A DNA stretch of 64,000 nt from Gordonia tangerina (GTDB lineage Bacteria; Actinomycetota; Actinomycetes; Mycobacteriales; Mycobacteriaceae). Positions within the stretch are counted from its first letter, which is position 1. Each line of letters begins with the position of its first letter. The DNA is taken from the NCBI RefSeq assembly GCF_021556435.1, contig NZ_JAKGCU010000022.1, forward strand, positions 23,379 to 87,378. The letters run 5' to 3'. The translations under genes were made by a program, and so were the position numbers. Below are positions 7,742 to 16,411 of the stretch, piece after piece. The notes under the pieces are model-generated. The model was not told the DNA's origin. It ran no database searches and saw only the letters and a list, made by a program, of their open reading frames with translations.

Positions 7742-9385
7742 ATGAAGTTCAATCTGGCCGACGTGTTCGAGACGGTCGCCGATGCGGTACCTGACCGGAT
7801 CGCGTTGAGCTACGAGGGCCGCCAGATCAGCTATGCCGAACTCGACCAGCTGGCCAATCAGGTCGCGCACCTGTTGTCGGAGTCGGGAATCGGCGCGCAC
7901 GACAACGTGTCGCTGTTCCTGAAGAACAGCGTCGAGCATGTCACCAGCCTGCTGGGCCTGCTCAAGATCCGCGCCGTTCCGGTCAATATCAACTACCGGT
8001 ACACCAACTCCGAACTGCACTACATCTTCGACAATTCCGACTCGCGGGCGATCATCGTCGAGCTGGAAGAACACCAGCGCAGTGTGGCGCAACTCCTGCC
8101 GGAGCTGCGCAATGTGCGGGTGGTCTTCGTCATCGGCGAGCTGGCTCCCGAGTTGTCCGACGCGGCGGTGGACCTGCCCGGCGACCGGTCGGTGGAGATC
8201 GTGTCTTTCTCCGACGCGGCGACGACGCCCACGCAGCGTGACTTCGAACCGCGCACCGGCGAAGAGCTGTACCTGCTCTACACCGGAGGCACCACCGGGT
8301 ACCCCAAGGGGGTCATGTGGCAGCACGATGACTTCTTCCGCAAACCTCTGTCCGGGGGTAACCCCTACGGTGAGGCACGCAAGGACCTCGCGGAGATCGC
8401 CACCGCGGTCAAGGATTTCCCCTCGATGGCGTTCCTGCTCGCTGCACCGCTGATGCACGGCGCGGCGTCGTACTCGTTGTTCACCTTCTTCACCCTCGGT
8501 GGTCGGCTGGTCATCCAACGTGACTTCAAACCCTCGGCCATCGTGTCCGAAGTCGAGCGGGAGAAGGTGCAGATCATCCTGATCGTCGGCGACGCGATGG
8601 GCATGCCGCTCGTGGAGGAGTTCGAGCGACGCCAGGGCGAGGTCGACCTGTCGTCGTTGTTCTCGGTCACCTCCGGTGGGGCGATCTGGTCCCAACACGT
8701 GCGGGACCGGTTCCTCGCGGTGAAGCCGGATCTGGTGCTGCGCGACAACTTCGGTGCCTCGGAATCGGGAAACGACGGCGAGATCATGATGGATGAGAAC
8801 GGCAACCTGCGGGTACCGCCGACCGACAAGATGATGGTGGTCGACGAGCGGCTCAACAAGATCGAGCCCGGCTCGGGCGACGTCGGCTACATCGCACGGA
8901 TCGGGAACGTGCCGCTGGGTTACTACAAGGACGAGGCCAAAACGGCAAAGACCTTCCCGACCCTGCCGGACGGAACACGGATCTCGATCCTCGGCGACAT
9001 GGGCACCGTCGAGGCCGACGGAACCATCGTCTTCCTCGGCCGAGGTTCACAGTGCATCAACACCGGTGGCGAAAAGGTGTACGCCGAAGAGGTCGAGGCG
9101 GTTCTGCACGCCCACCCCGCCGTGGCCGACGCGCTCGTCGTGCCGGTGCCCGACGCCAAGTACGGCCAACGGGTGGCAGCGGTGGTGGCAGTGGCTGAGG
9201 ATGCGGTGGAACCGTCCATCGATGACATCGGCGCCCACTGCCGGGAATCGCTCGCCGGGTACAAGGTTCCGCGCACCGTGGTGTTCGTCGAGGAGGTGAA
9301 GCGCACCCCGGCCGGCAAGGCCGACTACAAGTGGGCCAAGAATGCCGCCGCCGAAGCCACCGAGCCCGCGGCCGCCGCGAACTGA
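7742..9385 (+). CDS. fadD19: Steroid side-chain acyl-CoA synthetase, FadD19/FadD17 type
   Basis: A 547-residue AMP-forming acyl-CoA ligase with the P-loop-like YTGGTTGYPKGV near residues 181-192, the adenine-binding FGASESGND near 336 and the C-terminal lysine in RTPAGKADYKW near 521. Length and context match FadD19, which activates the C8 side chain of cholesterol (3-oxocholest-4-en-26-oate) with CoA. AAGGAG at 7731-7736 precedes ATG 7742, 24 bp after ltp2, so it is likely the last gene of the operon. FadD17, a C5 side-chain ligase, is the main alternative. Confidence 0.75.
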   Translation: MKFNLADVFETVADAVPDRIALSYEGRQISYAELDQLANQVAHLLSESGIGAHDNVSLFLKNSVEHVTSLLGLLKIRAVPVNINYRYTNSELHYIFDNSDSRAIIVELEEHQRSVAQLLPELRNVRVVFVIGELAPELSDAAVDLPGDRSVEIVSFSDAATTPTQRDFEPRTGEELYLLYTGGTTGYPKGVMWQHDDFFRKPLSGGNPYGEARKDLAEIATAVKDFPSMAFLLAAPLMHGAASYSLFTFFTLGGRLVIQRDFKPSAIVSEVEREKVQIILIVGDAMGMPLVEEFERRQGEVDLSSLFSVTSGGAIWSQHVRDRFLAVKPDLVLRDNFGASESGNDGEIMMDENGNLRVPPTDKMMVVDERLNKIEPGSGDVGYIARIGNVPLGYYKDEAKTAKTFPTLPDGTRISILGDMGTVEADGTIVFLGRGSQCINTGGEKVYAEEVEAVLHAHPAVADALVVPVPDAKYGQRVAAVVAVAEDAVEPSIDDIGAHCRESLAGYKVPRTVVFVEEVKRTPAGKADYKWAKNAAAEATEPAAAAN

Positions 9386-9403
9386 CGTAGCTCGCGCCAT
9401 TTT

Positions 9404-9600
9404 GCTGGTCGAGTAGCTGCGAACGGAGTGAGTGGCGTATCGAGACCCTGGTGCGTGTGTGATCTCGATACGCTCGCTCGCCTGGGGGCTCGCGGGCTAC
9501 TCGATCAGCGGTTGGTGGGGTTAGCGGTGGCCCGGTGGCCGCGTGCCCTTTCGCTGGTCGAGTAGCTGCGAACGGAGTGAGTGGCGTATCGAGACCCTGG
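9404..9600. repeat. Three dispersed-repeat copies after fadD19
   Basis: Two minus-orientation copies, 9404-9451 and 9553-9600, are identical over 48 bases (starting GCTGGTCGAGTAGCTGCGAA). Between them lies a plus-orientation copy at 9461-9508 (GATCTCGATACGCTCGC...CTACTCGATCAGCG). They fill the gap between the convergent fadD19 and the ArsB-like gene and could act as bidirectional termination structures. Confidence 0.85.
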
Positions 9601-9605
9601 CGAGA

Positions 9606-10877
9606 TCACAACCCGCCGAGGCGCACAGATATCCACAACGCCACCACCGCGACCAGCAGCGTCGGCGGCACGGTCAGCGCGCCGAGCCGCAGGTAGTCCC
9701 GGGATCTCGGGGCCGCCGTCGAGTCGCGGCGCATGATGTCCCGCCACAGCAGGTTCGCGAGCGATCCGAAGTAGGCGAGGTTGGGACCGATGTTCACGCC
9801 GAGCACCACCGCGAGCACCAGCGCCGGCTGATGGGCGGTGAGTGGGACGAGCAGGAGGGTGGCGGGCAGGTTGTTGACCACATTGGCCGAAATCGCGGCG
9901 AGCACGGCCACCGCGACCATGGCGAGGAAGCCGGAGCCTGTAGGGATCAGATGACTCACCGCGTCCCCGATCGCGCCCTCGCGGACCGGCAGGATGATCA
10001 CTCCGAGAGCTGCCACGAATGCCAGGAAACCGACGTTGAGCGCGCGGGCTGTATGCCGCGCGGTCACTGTTGGGTCGCGAAACGCCATCGGGGCCAACAT
10101 GACCGCTGCGCCCACCGCCGCCGTCGCGGCCAGCGGCACGCCCAACGGTTCGGACACCACGAAAGCAACGAACAGAAGTGCCAGACACGTCAACACCCAG
10201 CGCGGTGTGTGCGGTGGCGTTGCGGGATCCCTGTTACGACGTGGTGATCTGACCGTCAGGTCGTCGGCGAAGAACCACCGGAAGATCAGATACTCCACCA
10301 CGATCGCCGCTATCCACGGCGCCGCCATCACACCCGCAAACCCCAGGAAACTCAAGCCGGTTGCACTGAACGCCAATAGATTCGTCAGGTTCGAGACCGG
10401 AAACAGGGTGGAGGCGGTGTTGGCAAGATGATTTCCGGCGTATGAGACCGGCGTGATACGCGCACCGAGTCGGCGGGCAGTGATCACGGCGACCGGCGTC
10501 AGCAGCACGATCGTGGTATCGATCGACAACACCGCGGTGGTGACGGCGGCGACCACGAAGACGATGCGCAGCAGTCGATTCGGTGACCCGTGGCTCCAGC
10601 CTTCCACCACCCATCCGACCCAGGTGAACACGCCCGTCCGGGCGCAGACGTCGGCCACCACGAGCATGGCAGCGAGAAAGGCGATCGTCGGTGCGATGAA
10701 ACGGATCTCATCGGCTGCAACGGGCACGTCGGTCAAACCCAGCGCCACCACCGCCACAGCCGAGGCCACAGCGATGACAGTCGCGACACCGCGCCGCACG
10801 GTGACCGTTGTGACGACAACGAGCGCCAGAACGGCGACGGCGAGGACGGTGCCGACGACGCCGTCAGACGACAGCAC
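9606..10877 (-). CDS. ArsB/SLC13-type ion transporter
   Basis: A 423-residue integral membrane protein with about 11 hydrophobic segments and the SNLTNLLAF and SANVVNNLPATLLLVPL motifs typical of the ion transporter superfamily (ArsB, NhaD, DASS). Such proteins export arsenite or exchange Na+, dicarboxylates or tartrate. No ars genes are nearby, so the substrate is unknown. The GTG start at 10877 lies two bases after the stop of the upstream MFS gene, so the two are probably one transcript. Transport of steroids or their products is conceivable from location only. Confidence 0.7.
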   Translation of the reverse strand: MLSSDGVVGTVLAVAVLALVVVTTVTVRRGVATVIAVASAVAVVALGLTDVPVAADEIRFIAPTIAFLAAMLVVADVCARTGVFTWVGWVVEGWSHGSPNRLLRIVFVVAAVTTAVLSIDTTIVLLTPVAVITARRLGARITPVSYAGNHLANTASTLFPVSNLTNLLAFSATGLSFLGFAGVMAAPWIAAIVVEYLIFRWFFADDLTVRSPRRNRDPATPPHTPRWVLTCLALLFVAFVVSEPLGVPLAATAAVGAAVMLAPMAFRDPTVTARHTARALNVGFLAFVAALGVIILPVREGAIGDAVSHLIPTGSGFLAMVAVAVLAAISANVVNNLPATLLLVPLTAHQPALVLAVVLGVNIGPNLAYFGSLANLLWRDIMRRDSTAAPRSRDYLRLGALTVPPTLLVAVVALWISVRLGGL

Positions 10878-10879
10878 CC

Positions 10880-12589
10880 TCAGTCCGGGCGGTTGGTCTC
10901 AGGGCGCGCCGAGGTCTCGGTGTCGATGGCTGCGCCGACGGAGATCTCATCGGTCGAACGGGTGGCATCGACACCGTCCGGCTCTGGGACCACGCGACGC
11001 GGCGCGAGCCACAGTAGCGCCACCGCGCTCGCCATCAGCACCGACCCGAGCACGATGTAGCCCTGCCGCATCGGTTCCAGGAACGCGTTCTGGGCGTCGG
11101 CGGCGATCTGCATCGCCAGCGGCGCGGCCTGTTCGCTGAGTCGTTCGACGACGGCGGTCGCCTCGGCCAGCGATCGCCGGATGTATTCGGCGGCTTCGCC
11201 GGCCTGCTGCACCAGCATCTGACCGACGATCGGGTCGCCGGCGGCGATGCGTTGTTCACCAGCTGCGGTCAGCTGAGCCTGCGCGTTGTCGGCGACCGGC
11301 CCGATCCTTGACGAGTAGCCGGCGGCCATGATGCTTCCGGCCACCGCGATGCCGATCGCTGCACCGAGTTCGCGCGCGGTGTCGTTGACCGCCGAACCGA
11401 CACCTTGGTTGTCGGTCGGGGTGTTGGACATGATCGCCGTCGTCGACGACGCGGTCGCCAGGCCGATACCGATTGCGCACAACACGATGATCCACAGTGC
11501 AGCCCAGTAGGAGTCGTATTCGACCGTGCCCAGCAGCACGATGCCGATCCCGCTGAGCATGATGCCGCCGGCCAGTACGAACCGCAGGGCATGAAACCGC
11601 ACCGCGATCCAGTTGCCGATCAAGGCGAACACACCGACGCCCACCACCATCGGCATCAACGCGAACGCCGACTGCAACGGTGTATAGCCGAACACCAACT
11701 GGAGTTGCTGCAGCATCAGGTAGAACACGCCGAACGACGCGAAGAACTGCATTGCGATCGACAGCGAACCGGAACCGAAAGCGCGGTTGGTGAACAGCCG
11801 GACATCCAGAAGTGGAGAGGAGCGCCGTAATTCGAGGACGACGAAGGCGACCGCCAGTGCGATGCCGCCGACCAGGCTGATGAGTACGAGCGGGTCGGCC
11901 CATCCCCGATGCGGGGCCTCCAGCAGGCCGAGGACGACACCGGTGACGGCCAGGATCGACGTCACCGACCCGGCGATGTCGAAGCGTCCCGGGTTGCTGT
12001 CGCGCGAGGTGCCGATGGTGAGGCTGAGCAACGCGGTGAGCAGTGCCGACGATGCGAAGGTGATGAAGATCGAATGCCAACTGAAGAACTCGAGCAGGAC
12101 ACCGGTGACCAGGAAACCGGCGATGGCGCCGCCACCGGCGACGGCTGCCCAGATGCTGACGCCGATGGCGCGGCGATGCTCGGGCACGCCGGAGGTGATC
12201 AGCGAGAGCGTCGCGGGCATGATCAGCGCGGCGGCCGCACCGGCCAGGACGCGAGTCACGACCAATTGCACCGGATCGTTGATCCAGATCGGCAGCATCG
12301 ACGCGACCGCGAAGGCGAAGAGTCCGACGATGAGTACACCTCGTCGGCCGAACCGATCACCGATCGCTCCGGCCGGCAACAGCAACGCCGCCAACGCGAG
12401 GGTGTATCCGTCGACAATCCAGGTCATCTGACCGGAATCGGCGCCGGTGTCGACGGCGATCTCCGGTAGGGCGGTGTTCAGCGCGGCCATCGCGGCCACC
12501 ACCATGCTCACGGCCGCACACGCGATGGCGATCAGCCATACCGAGCGAAGGTCGAAGCCACGCGTGGTCGTCGTTGCCGTCTGCACCAT
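10880..12589 (-). CDS. DHA2-family MFS drug/proton antiporter
   Basis: A 569-residue, 14-segment major facilitator protein of the EmrB/QacA type. It has GAIGDRFGRRGVLIVG (motif A, near 81-96) and NDTARELGAAIGIAVAGSIMAAGYSS near 417. The start used is ATG 12589, preceded by GGAGGA, rather than the upstream ATG at 12622. These antiporters expel hydrophobic compounds, biocides or metabolites. Its regulator is not obvious; two short inverted repeats sit in its 5' region. It probably forms a two-gene unit with the ArsB-like transporter. Confidence 0.82.
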   Translation of the reverse strand: MVQTATTTTRGFDLRSVWLIAIACAAVSMVVAAMAALNTALPEIAVDTGADSGQMTWIVDGYTLALAALLLPAGAIGDRFGRRGVLIVGLFAFAVASMLPIWINDPVQLVVTRVLAGAAAALIMPATLSLITSGVPEHRRAIGVSIWAAVAGGGAIAGFLVTGVLLEFFSWHSIFITFASSALLTALLSLTIGTSRDSNPGRFDIAGSVTSILAVTGVVLGLLEAPHRGWADPLVLISLVGGIALAVAFVVLELRRSSPLLDVRLFTNRAFGSGSLSIAMQFFASFGVFYLMLQQLQLVFGYTPLQSAFALMPMVVGVGVFALIGNWIAVRFHALRFVLAGGIMLSGIGIVLLGTVEYDSYWAALWIIVLCAIGIGLATASSTTAIMSNTPTDNQGVGSAVNDTARELGAAIGIAVAGSIMAAGYSSRIGPVADNAQAQLTAAGEQRIAAGDPIVGQMLVQQAGEAAEYIRRSLAEATAVVERLSEQAAPLAMQIAADAQNAFLEPMRQGYIVLGSVLMASAVALLWLAPRRVVPEPDGVDATRSTDEISVGAAIDTETSARPETNRPD

Positions 12590-12635
12590 CTGTCCTCCGA
12601 CCTGTTGCCTTTTCGTGATCATGACACGCGTCGTC

Positions 12636-12669
12636 GGTGAGCGCGATCACCACGAAACATGTGACACAT
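12636..12669. promoter_or_regulatory. Two inverted repeats upstream of the MFS gene
   Basis: GGTGAGCGCGATCACC (12636-12651) and ATGTGACACAT (12659-12669) are short perfect-arm palindromes in the gap between the MFS gene and the divergent small ORF at 12747. They look like operator sites for an unidentified regulator; function is inferred from position only. Confidence 0.35.
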
Positions 12670-12746
12670 TTATCACTGCAGTACCAAGACCGGTGATCGC
12701 CGTCCAGTTGGTCAGCGTTGACCCGGACTACTGAAAGTGAGAAGTC

Positions 12747-12887
12747 ATGGCGTCACCACAAGTCGCCTCTTCCCAACGTTCCGACTACACACCGGCGCGG
12801 GTGCATGTGTGGCGGGTGTTGTCGATGCTCGGCGCGTTGATCGCCGTCGTCGTCGGCCTGCTGCTCATCGTCACCTCGGCCGCCTGA
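12747..12887 (+). CDS. 46-residue single-pass membrane protein
   Basis: ATG 12747 to TGA 12885-12887 encodes a 46-residue peptide: a polar N-terminus (MASPQVASSQRSDYTPARVH), then one hydrophobic segment (about residues 24-46, LSMLGALIAVVVGLLLIVTS) running to the C-terminus. It is divergent from the MFS exporter. GC-rich third positions and a clean hydrophobic profile favour a real gene, but the ribosome site (AGTGAGAAG) is weak and I know no family. Small single-helix proteins of this kind can modulate transporters or envelope complexes; that is speculation. Confidence 0.5.
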   Translation: MASPQVASSQRSDYTPARVHVWRVLSMLGALIAVVVGLLLIVTSAA

Positions 12888-12898
12888 CCAGCCGCCGC

Positions 12899-12926
12899 TG
12901 GGCGCAAGCGCATACGACAGCGCCCA
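12899..12926. terminator. Hairpin between convergent small genes
   Basis: TGGGCGC (12899-12905) and GCGCCCA (12920-12926) are perfect 7-bp arms around a 14-base loop, placed between the end of the 46-residue ORF and the end of the minus-strand gene at 12980. No U-tract follows, so it is at best a weak bidirectional terminator. Confidence 0.35.
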
Positions 12927-12979
12927 CCGATCAACCGTCACGGCTGGTCGATGGACGCGTGGGTCGGATTCGTGACGTG

Positions 12980-13411
12980 CTAGCCGGCGTGCTTCTCGAT
13001 CGCCGCGCCTACCCGCGGAAGTGACGCCGCGACATACCCCTTGGCCTTTCCGCGTAGCGAGCCGTAGGCCTTGGCGAGTGCAGGGCGGGCCGTGGCCGTT
13101 TGATCGTCGGTGACGGTCAACAGCGCTTCGGCGGCCGCATCGCTGTTGGCGGCCAGATGGTCGGCGAACGATACGTCGGCCGGCTTGTTATCCCAGAACG
13201 GCTGCAGCGCGGTCAGGAAATCGGGTAGCAACAGGTTGGTCGCCGAGGTGACCACACCCGGCTTCACCTTCTGCGCGGCGGCGTAGGCGGTCTTGACTGC
13301 AGCGCCGCCGAGTCCCTTCTGATCCGCGACCTCGGCGTCGATGACGTCGACGAGGTCGGCCACCACGGCCGGGCGGTTGGTGTCGAGTAAGGACTGCAGC
13401 GAATCACTCAT
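12980..13411 (-). CDS. Conserved hypothetical protein (DUF6918-like)
   Basis: A 143-residue, Ala-rich, mostly helical soluble protein without signal peptide or catalytic motif. It begins MSDSLQSLLDTNRPAVVADL and contains KGLGGAAVKTAYAAAQKVKPG, a pattern I associate with a small actinobacterial family of unknown function (possibly DUF6918). GAGGAG five bases upstream supports ATG 13411. It stands between the small membrane ORF and a broken SDR, and nothing in the context reveals a role. Confidence 0.6.
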   Translation of the reverse strand: MSDSLQSLLDTNRPAVVADLVDVIDAEVADQKGLGGAAVKTAYAAAQKVKPGVVTSATNLLLPDFLTALQPFWDNKPADVSFADHLAANSDAAAEALLTVTDDQTATARPALAKAYGSLRGKAKGYVAASLPRVGAAIEKHAG

Positions 13412-13545
13412 CAGGTCTCCTCGCGGGATCGCCCGGTTCGGGCGGGGTTTGACTGCGGATGGTCCGCGTCGAGACTACTGTCCGATTCGTCGTTCCGGGA
13501 CGACGCCCACCACGGTGTGGTGAGAACCACGGGAGGTGTCGGGGG

Positions 13546-14332
13546 TCAGTACTTCTCGGACTGTCCGCCGTCGATCGGAATGGTGGTGGCGTTGATGAAC
13601 GAGGCGTCGTCGGACAGCAGGAACGCGACGAGGTGGCCGACCTCCTCTGGGCGTCCGAACCGCTGCATCGGATTCGCGCTGACGAACTGACGGCCAGCCT
13701 CTTCCCAGTTGTCCGGGTCGATCTGCTTGAGTGACCCCCTCGACCATGGGGGTCATGATCGCGCCGGGAGCGATGGCGGTGACTGTGATGCCGTACTGGC
13801 CGTACTCGATCCCGGAATTGCGGGTCAGGCCCACCACGCCGTGCTTGGCGGCCGCGTAGCCGGACTGGTTCCCCACACCGCGGATGCCTCCGACGGACGC
13901 CGTGTTGACGACATGTCCCGCCCCCTGATCCTTCATCACTGCCAGCACATACTTGAGGCCCAGGAATACGCCCCGCAGATTGATCGACACCACCTTGTCG
14001 AATTCCTCGGACCCGAAATCCTCGGTCAGGTTCTGCTTGCCCTCGATGCCGGCGTTGTTGAAGAAGCCGTCGATACGACCGAACGCCTCGACCGTCTTCT
14101 GCACGTAGGACTCGACATCGGACTCGTTGCTGACGTCCGCGACTAGCTGCAGCACTTTGGTGCCCGAGGCGATCTCGGTCACCTGCGCAGCCGTGTCGGC
14201 GAGTCCGGCCTCGCTGACGTCGATCAGTGACAGTGACGCGCCTTCGGAGGCGAGTTGGAGGGCCGCGGCGCGGCCGAGGCCCGAACCGGCGCCGGTGATG
14301 AGAACGACCTTGTCGGTGAAACGTGTGGTCAT
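13546..14332 (-). pseudogene. SDR oxidoreductase with a one-base frameshift
   Basis: From ATG 14332 the frame encodes a classical short-chain dehydrogenase: TGAGSGLG (NAD-binding, residues 13-20), NNAG, the catalytic Ser in NTASVGG and YAAAK. After TPMVEG the frame departs from the family. Dropping one base from the C5 run at 13735-13739 restores a convincing end: SLKQIDPDNWEEAG..., PMQRFGRPEEVGHLVAFLL..., IPIDGGQSEKY, with stop at 13546-13548. The 787-bp span is 3n+1, consistent with one extra base and an intact product of 261 residues. Without correction the frame runs on to 13475. It may be a sequencing error or a true inactivating mutation. The intact enzyme would act on an alcohol/ketone, possibly a hydroxysteroid. 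Confidence 0.75.
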
Positions 14333-14422
14333 GGAAAGTCCCTTCCTTCGCGAAATCGGTCCGTCGCGGTGGCGGGCCGCCTACACCCACAATAACGAGA
14401 CGTAGCGTTCCGATATTTCCGG

Positions 14423-15055
14423 GTGTTGAATACGAGGGTGACGTCCGGAACGAGCAGCGAGTCTGCAGACTGCATCGGCGGTGACGCCGTCGGGGCCCAG
14501 CGCGGACGCGGGCGCCCGCGCGACCCGCACGTCGACAACCGGGTACTGGCCGCAGCGCGTGAACTGGTGGGTGAGCTCGGCTATCACCAGGTGACAATGG
14601 AATCGATCGCGCGGCGTGCGCGGGTGGGCAAGGCGACGCTGTATCGGCGTTGGCCCAATCGGGCATCGGTCATCACCGATGCCTTCGCCGACGAACTGGC
14701 CGAGCCGCCGACGCCGGACACCGGTGAGTTGCGCACCGACGTGCTGGCCTACCTCCGGGAGATCGTCGAGACACTCACCCTGCTCGGCGATCCGTCGGTG
14801 GTGGCCAGTGCACTGGCTGAACGTGGGCAGGAGGGAGAAGCCGGCCTGCGGGACATCCTGCGGGCCCGACGTGGCCCGGGCCTGCGCATGCTGCAGCGCT
14901 GGGTTGCTGCCGGGTTGCTGCCGGAGTCGTTGCCGGTGGACGTCGTGGTCGACGGGTGGGCCGGATTTCTGCTGTACCGCATTGTCTTCGGGCAGCAGGT
15001 GCCCGGCGACGGCGAATTGGGGGAGTTGGTCGATATGCTGCCGCGAGGTGACTGA
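14423..15055 (+). CDS. TetR/AcrR-family transcriptional regulator
   Basis: A 210-residue regulator with an N-terminal TetR DNA-binding domain: GYHQVTMESIARRARVGKAT followed by LYRRWPNRASVITDAF, about residues 53-88. The C-terminal ligand domain is not diagnostic. It is divergent from the SDR gene (90 bp apart), the usual arrangement for a TetR repressor controlling its neighbour. It is not KstR or KstR2, whose helix sequences differ. Start is uncertain: GTG 14423 or GTG 14438; neither has a strong ribosome site. Confidence 0.85.
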   Translation: MLNTRVTSGTSSESADCIGGDAVGAQRGRGRPRDPHVDNRVLAAARELVGELGYHQVTMESIARRARVGKATLYRRWPNRASVITDAFADELAEPPTPDTGELRTDVLAYLREIVETLTLLGDPSVVASALAERGQEGEAGLRDILRARRGPGLRMLQRWVAAGLLPESLPVDVVVDGWAGFLLYRIVFGQQVPGDGELGELVDMLPRGD

Positions 15056-15473
15056 TCTCGATACGGTTCCTCGCCTGGCGGCTCGGAGCCTACTCGATCA
15101 GCGGTTGAGGCGCCTGATCTCCTTGTGTGGGAGCCTATCTCGGGGTCGATTGTTCGGGTCGGCGGGCGTTCTCGGTGGCCGGTGTGTGCGGGGCGGCGGG
15201 CTTTCCCGGTGGCCGGTGTGTTCGGGAGGGCTGGGCGTTCTCGGTGGTCGATTTGTGCGGGGCGCCGGGCTTTCCCGGTGTCGATTTGTTCGGGTCGGCG
15301 GGCTTTCCCGGTGGCCGGTTTGTTCGGGAGGGCTGGGCGTTCTCGGTGGGCGATTTGTGCGGGGCGCCGGGCTTTCCCGGTGGTCGAGTAGTCCGAGGCG
15401 CTAGCCGAGGGCGTATCGAGACCACGTCACCTGGTCTCGATACGCTCCTCACTCCGTTCGTCGCTACTCGACC
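15054..15473. repeat. Second composite repeat: dispersed repeats around 34-bp tandem units
   Basis: The 495-bp gap between tetR (ends 15055) and chsH3 (ends 15551) carries no credible gene. A plus copy of the dispersed repeat at 15054-15105 begins at the tetR stop. An opposed copy is at 15382-15423 and another plus copy at 15433-15473. A partial duplication (GTCGCTACTCGACCTGCGG) follows near 15493. Between the first two, CGGTG(G) starts recur at 15173, 15207, 15242, 15276, 15309, 15344 and 15378, a degenerate 33-35 bp period with core units such as GCGGGCTTTCCCGGTGG. The layout mirrors the composite at 4790-5086, with a different tandem unit. Confidence 0.82.
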
Positions 15474-15550
15474 TGCGGTTGGTCACTTGGGTTGTCGCTA
15501 CTCGACCTGCGGTTGGTCAACCCGTTACCACTCGACCAGCGGGCTCACGC

Positions 15551-16408
15551 TCAGAGCGCCAACACCACATTCCCGAGTGCAGGCGCGTCGTCGCGGTCGG
15601 CGACGGTCGCGGTGATCAGCAACTCTCCGTTCTCATCCCAGACCTTGACATTCAATGTCTCGCCGGGGAACACGACGCCGGCGAAGGTTGATGAGTAGTC
15701 ACGTACCGCCGCCACGTCGCCGTCGAGCACGGCGTCGGTGACCGCACGGCAGACGGTGCCGTAGGTGCACAGGCCGTGCAGGATCGGTCGTGGAAAGCCT
15801 GCCGCGGCAGCGAATTCCGGATCGCTGTGCAACGGATTTCGGTCACCGCAGAGGCGATACAGCAGCGCCTGTTGCGGGAGCGTCGGCACCGAAAGACGAT
15901 GGTCCGGTTCGCGATCCGGATACGCGACCTTGTTCGACGATCCACGTTCGCCGCCGAAGCCGCCCTCGCCCTTGGCGAAGATTGATGAGCGCGAAGTCCA
16001 CAGTGGCTGGCCCGAGTCGTCGGTGGTGACCGACTCCTGGATGACCACCGCAGCCGAACCCTTGTCCTGGACCTCGGCGATGGTGGTGCGGGTGGTGGCC
16101 TTCCCACTCGCCGGCAGTGGCCGGTGGGCGGTCACCTGCTGGCTGCCGTGCACCACCTTGGCCAGGTCGATGTCGATGCCGGGGAATGCGACCTTCGGCG
16201 GTTCGGTCGCATGGAATGACGCGGCCACGGTGGCGAACGATGGCAGCACCTTGGGTGAGACATCGTCGACGTAGGCGAGCCCCGCGGTGTCCATCGGATC
16301 GGCGGCCGCACCGACCGCGAGATGATAGAGCGCGACATCTGAGGCCGACCACTGGAAGCTGATCTCGGGGAGTTCGGCGCCGATCGCGACGGCGGGGTCG
16401 ATGGGCAT
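15551..16408 (-). CDS. chsH3: Double-hotdog MaoC enoyl-CoA hydratase, ChsH3 type
   Basis: A 285-residue double-hotdog hydratase with the hydratase-2 motif DRNPLHSDPEFAAAAGFPRP followed by ILHG (about 190-213), holding the Asp/His pair. Length and position beside kstD match M. tuberculosis Rv3538 (286 aa), a hydratase of steroid side-chain enoyl-CoA intermediates. It starts 3 bases after kstD on the same strand, so kstD-chsH3 form one operon behind paired KstR operators. The exact intermediate it hydrates is inferred from the homolog. Confidence 0.78.
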   Translation of the reverse strand: MPIDPAVAIGAELPEISFQWSASDVALYHLAVGAAADPMDTAGLAYVDDVSPKVLPSFATVAASFHATEPPKVAFPGIDIDLAKVVHGSQQVTAHRPLPASGKATTRTTIAEVQDKGSAAVVIQESVTTDDSGQPLWTSRSSIFAKGEGGFGGERGSSNKVAYPDREPDHRLSVPTLPQQALLYRLCGDRNPLHSDPEFAAAAGFPRPILHGLCTYGTVCRAVTDAVLDGDVAAVRDYSSTFAGVVFPGETLNVKVWDENGELLITATVADRDDAPALGNVVLAL

Positions 16409-16411
16409 GGT

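Noticed and set aside
14423..15055. TetR gene as KstR itself
   Set aside because: Its recognition region (RRARVGKATLYRRWPNRA) is unlike KstR's ADVALGTLYRYFPSK type, and no KstR motif is adjacent.
15135..15452. Minus-strand frame with repeated PPGKPAAPHK-like units
   Set aside because: It is a translation of the 34-bp repeats and flanking palindromic repeats, with no start site context or homology.
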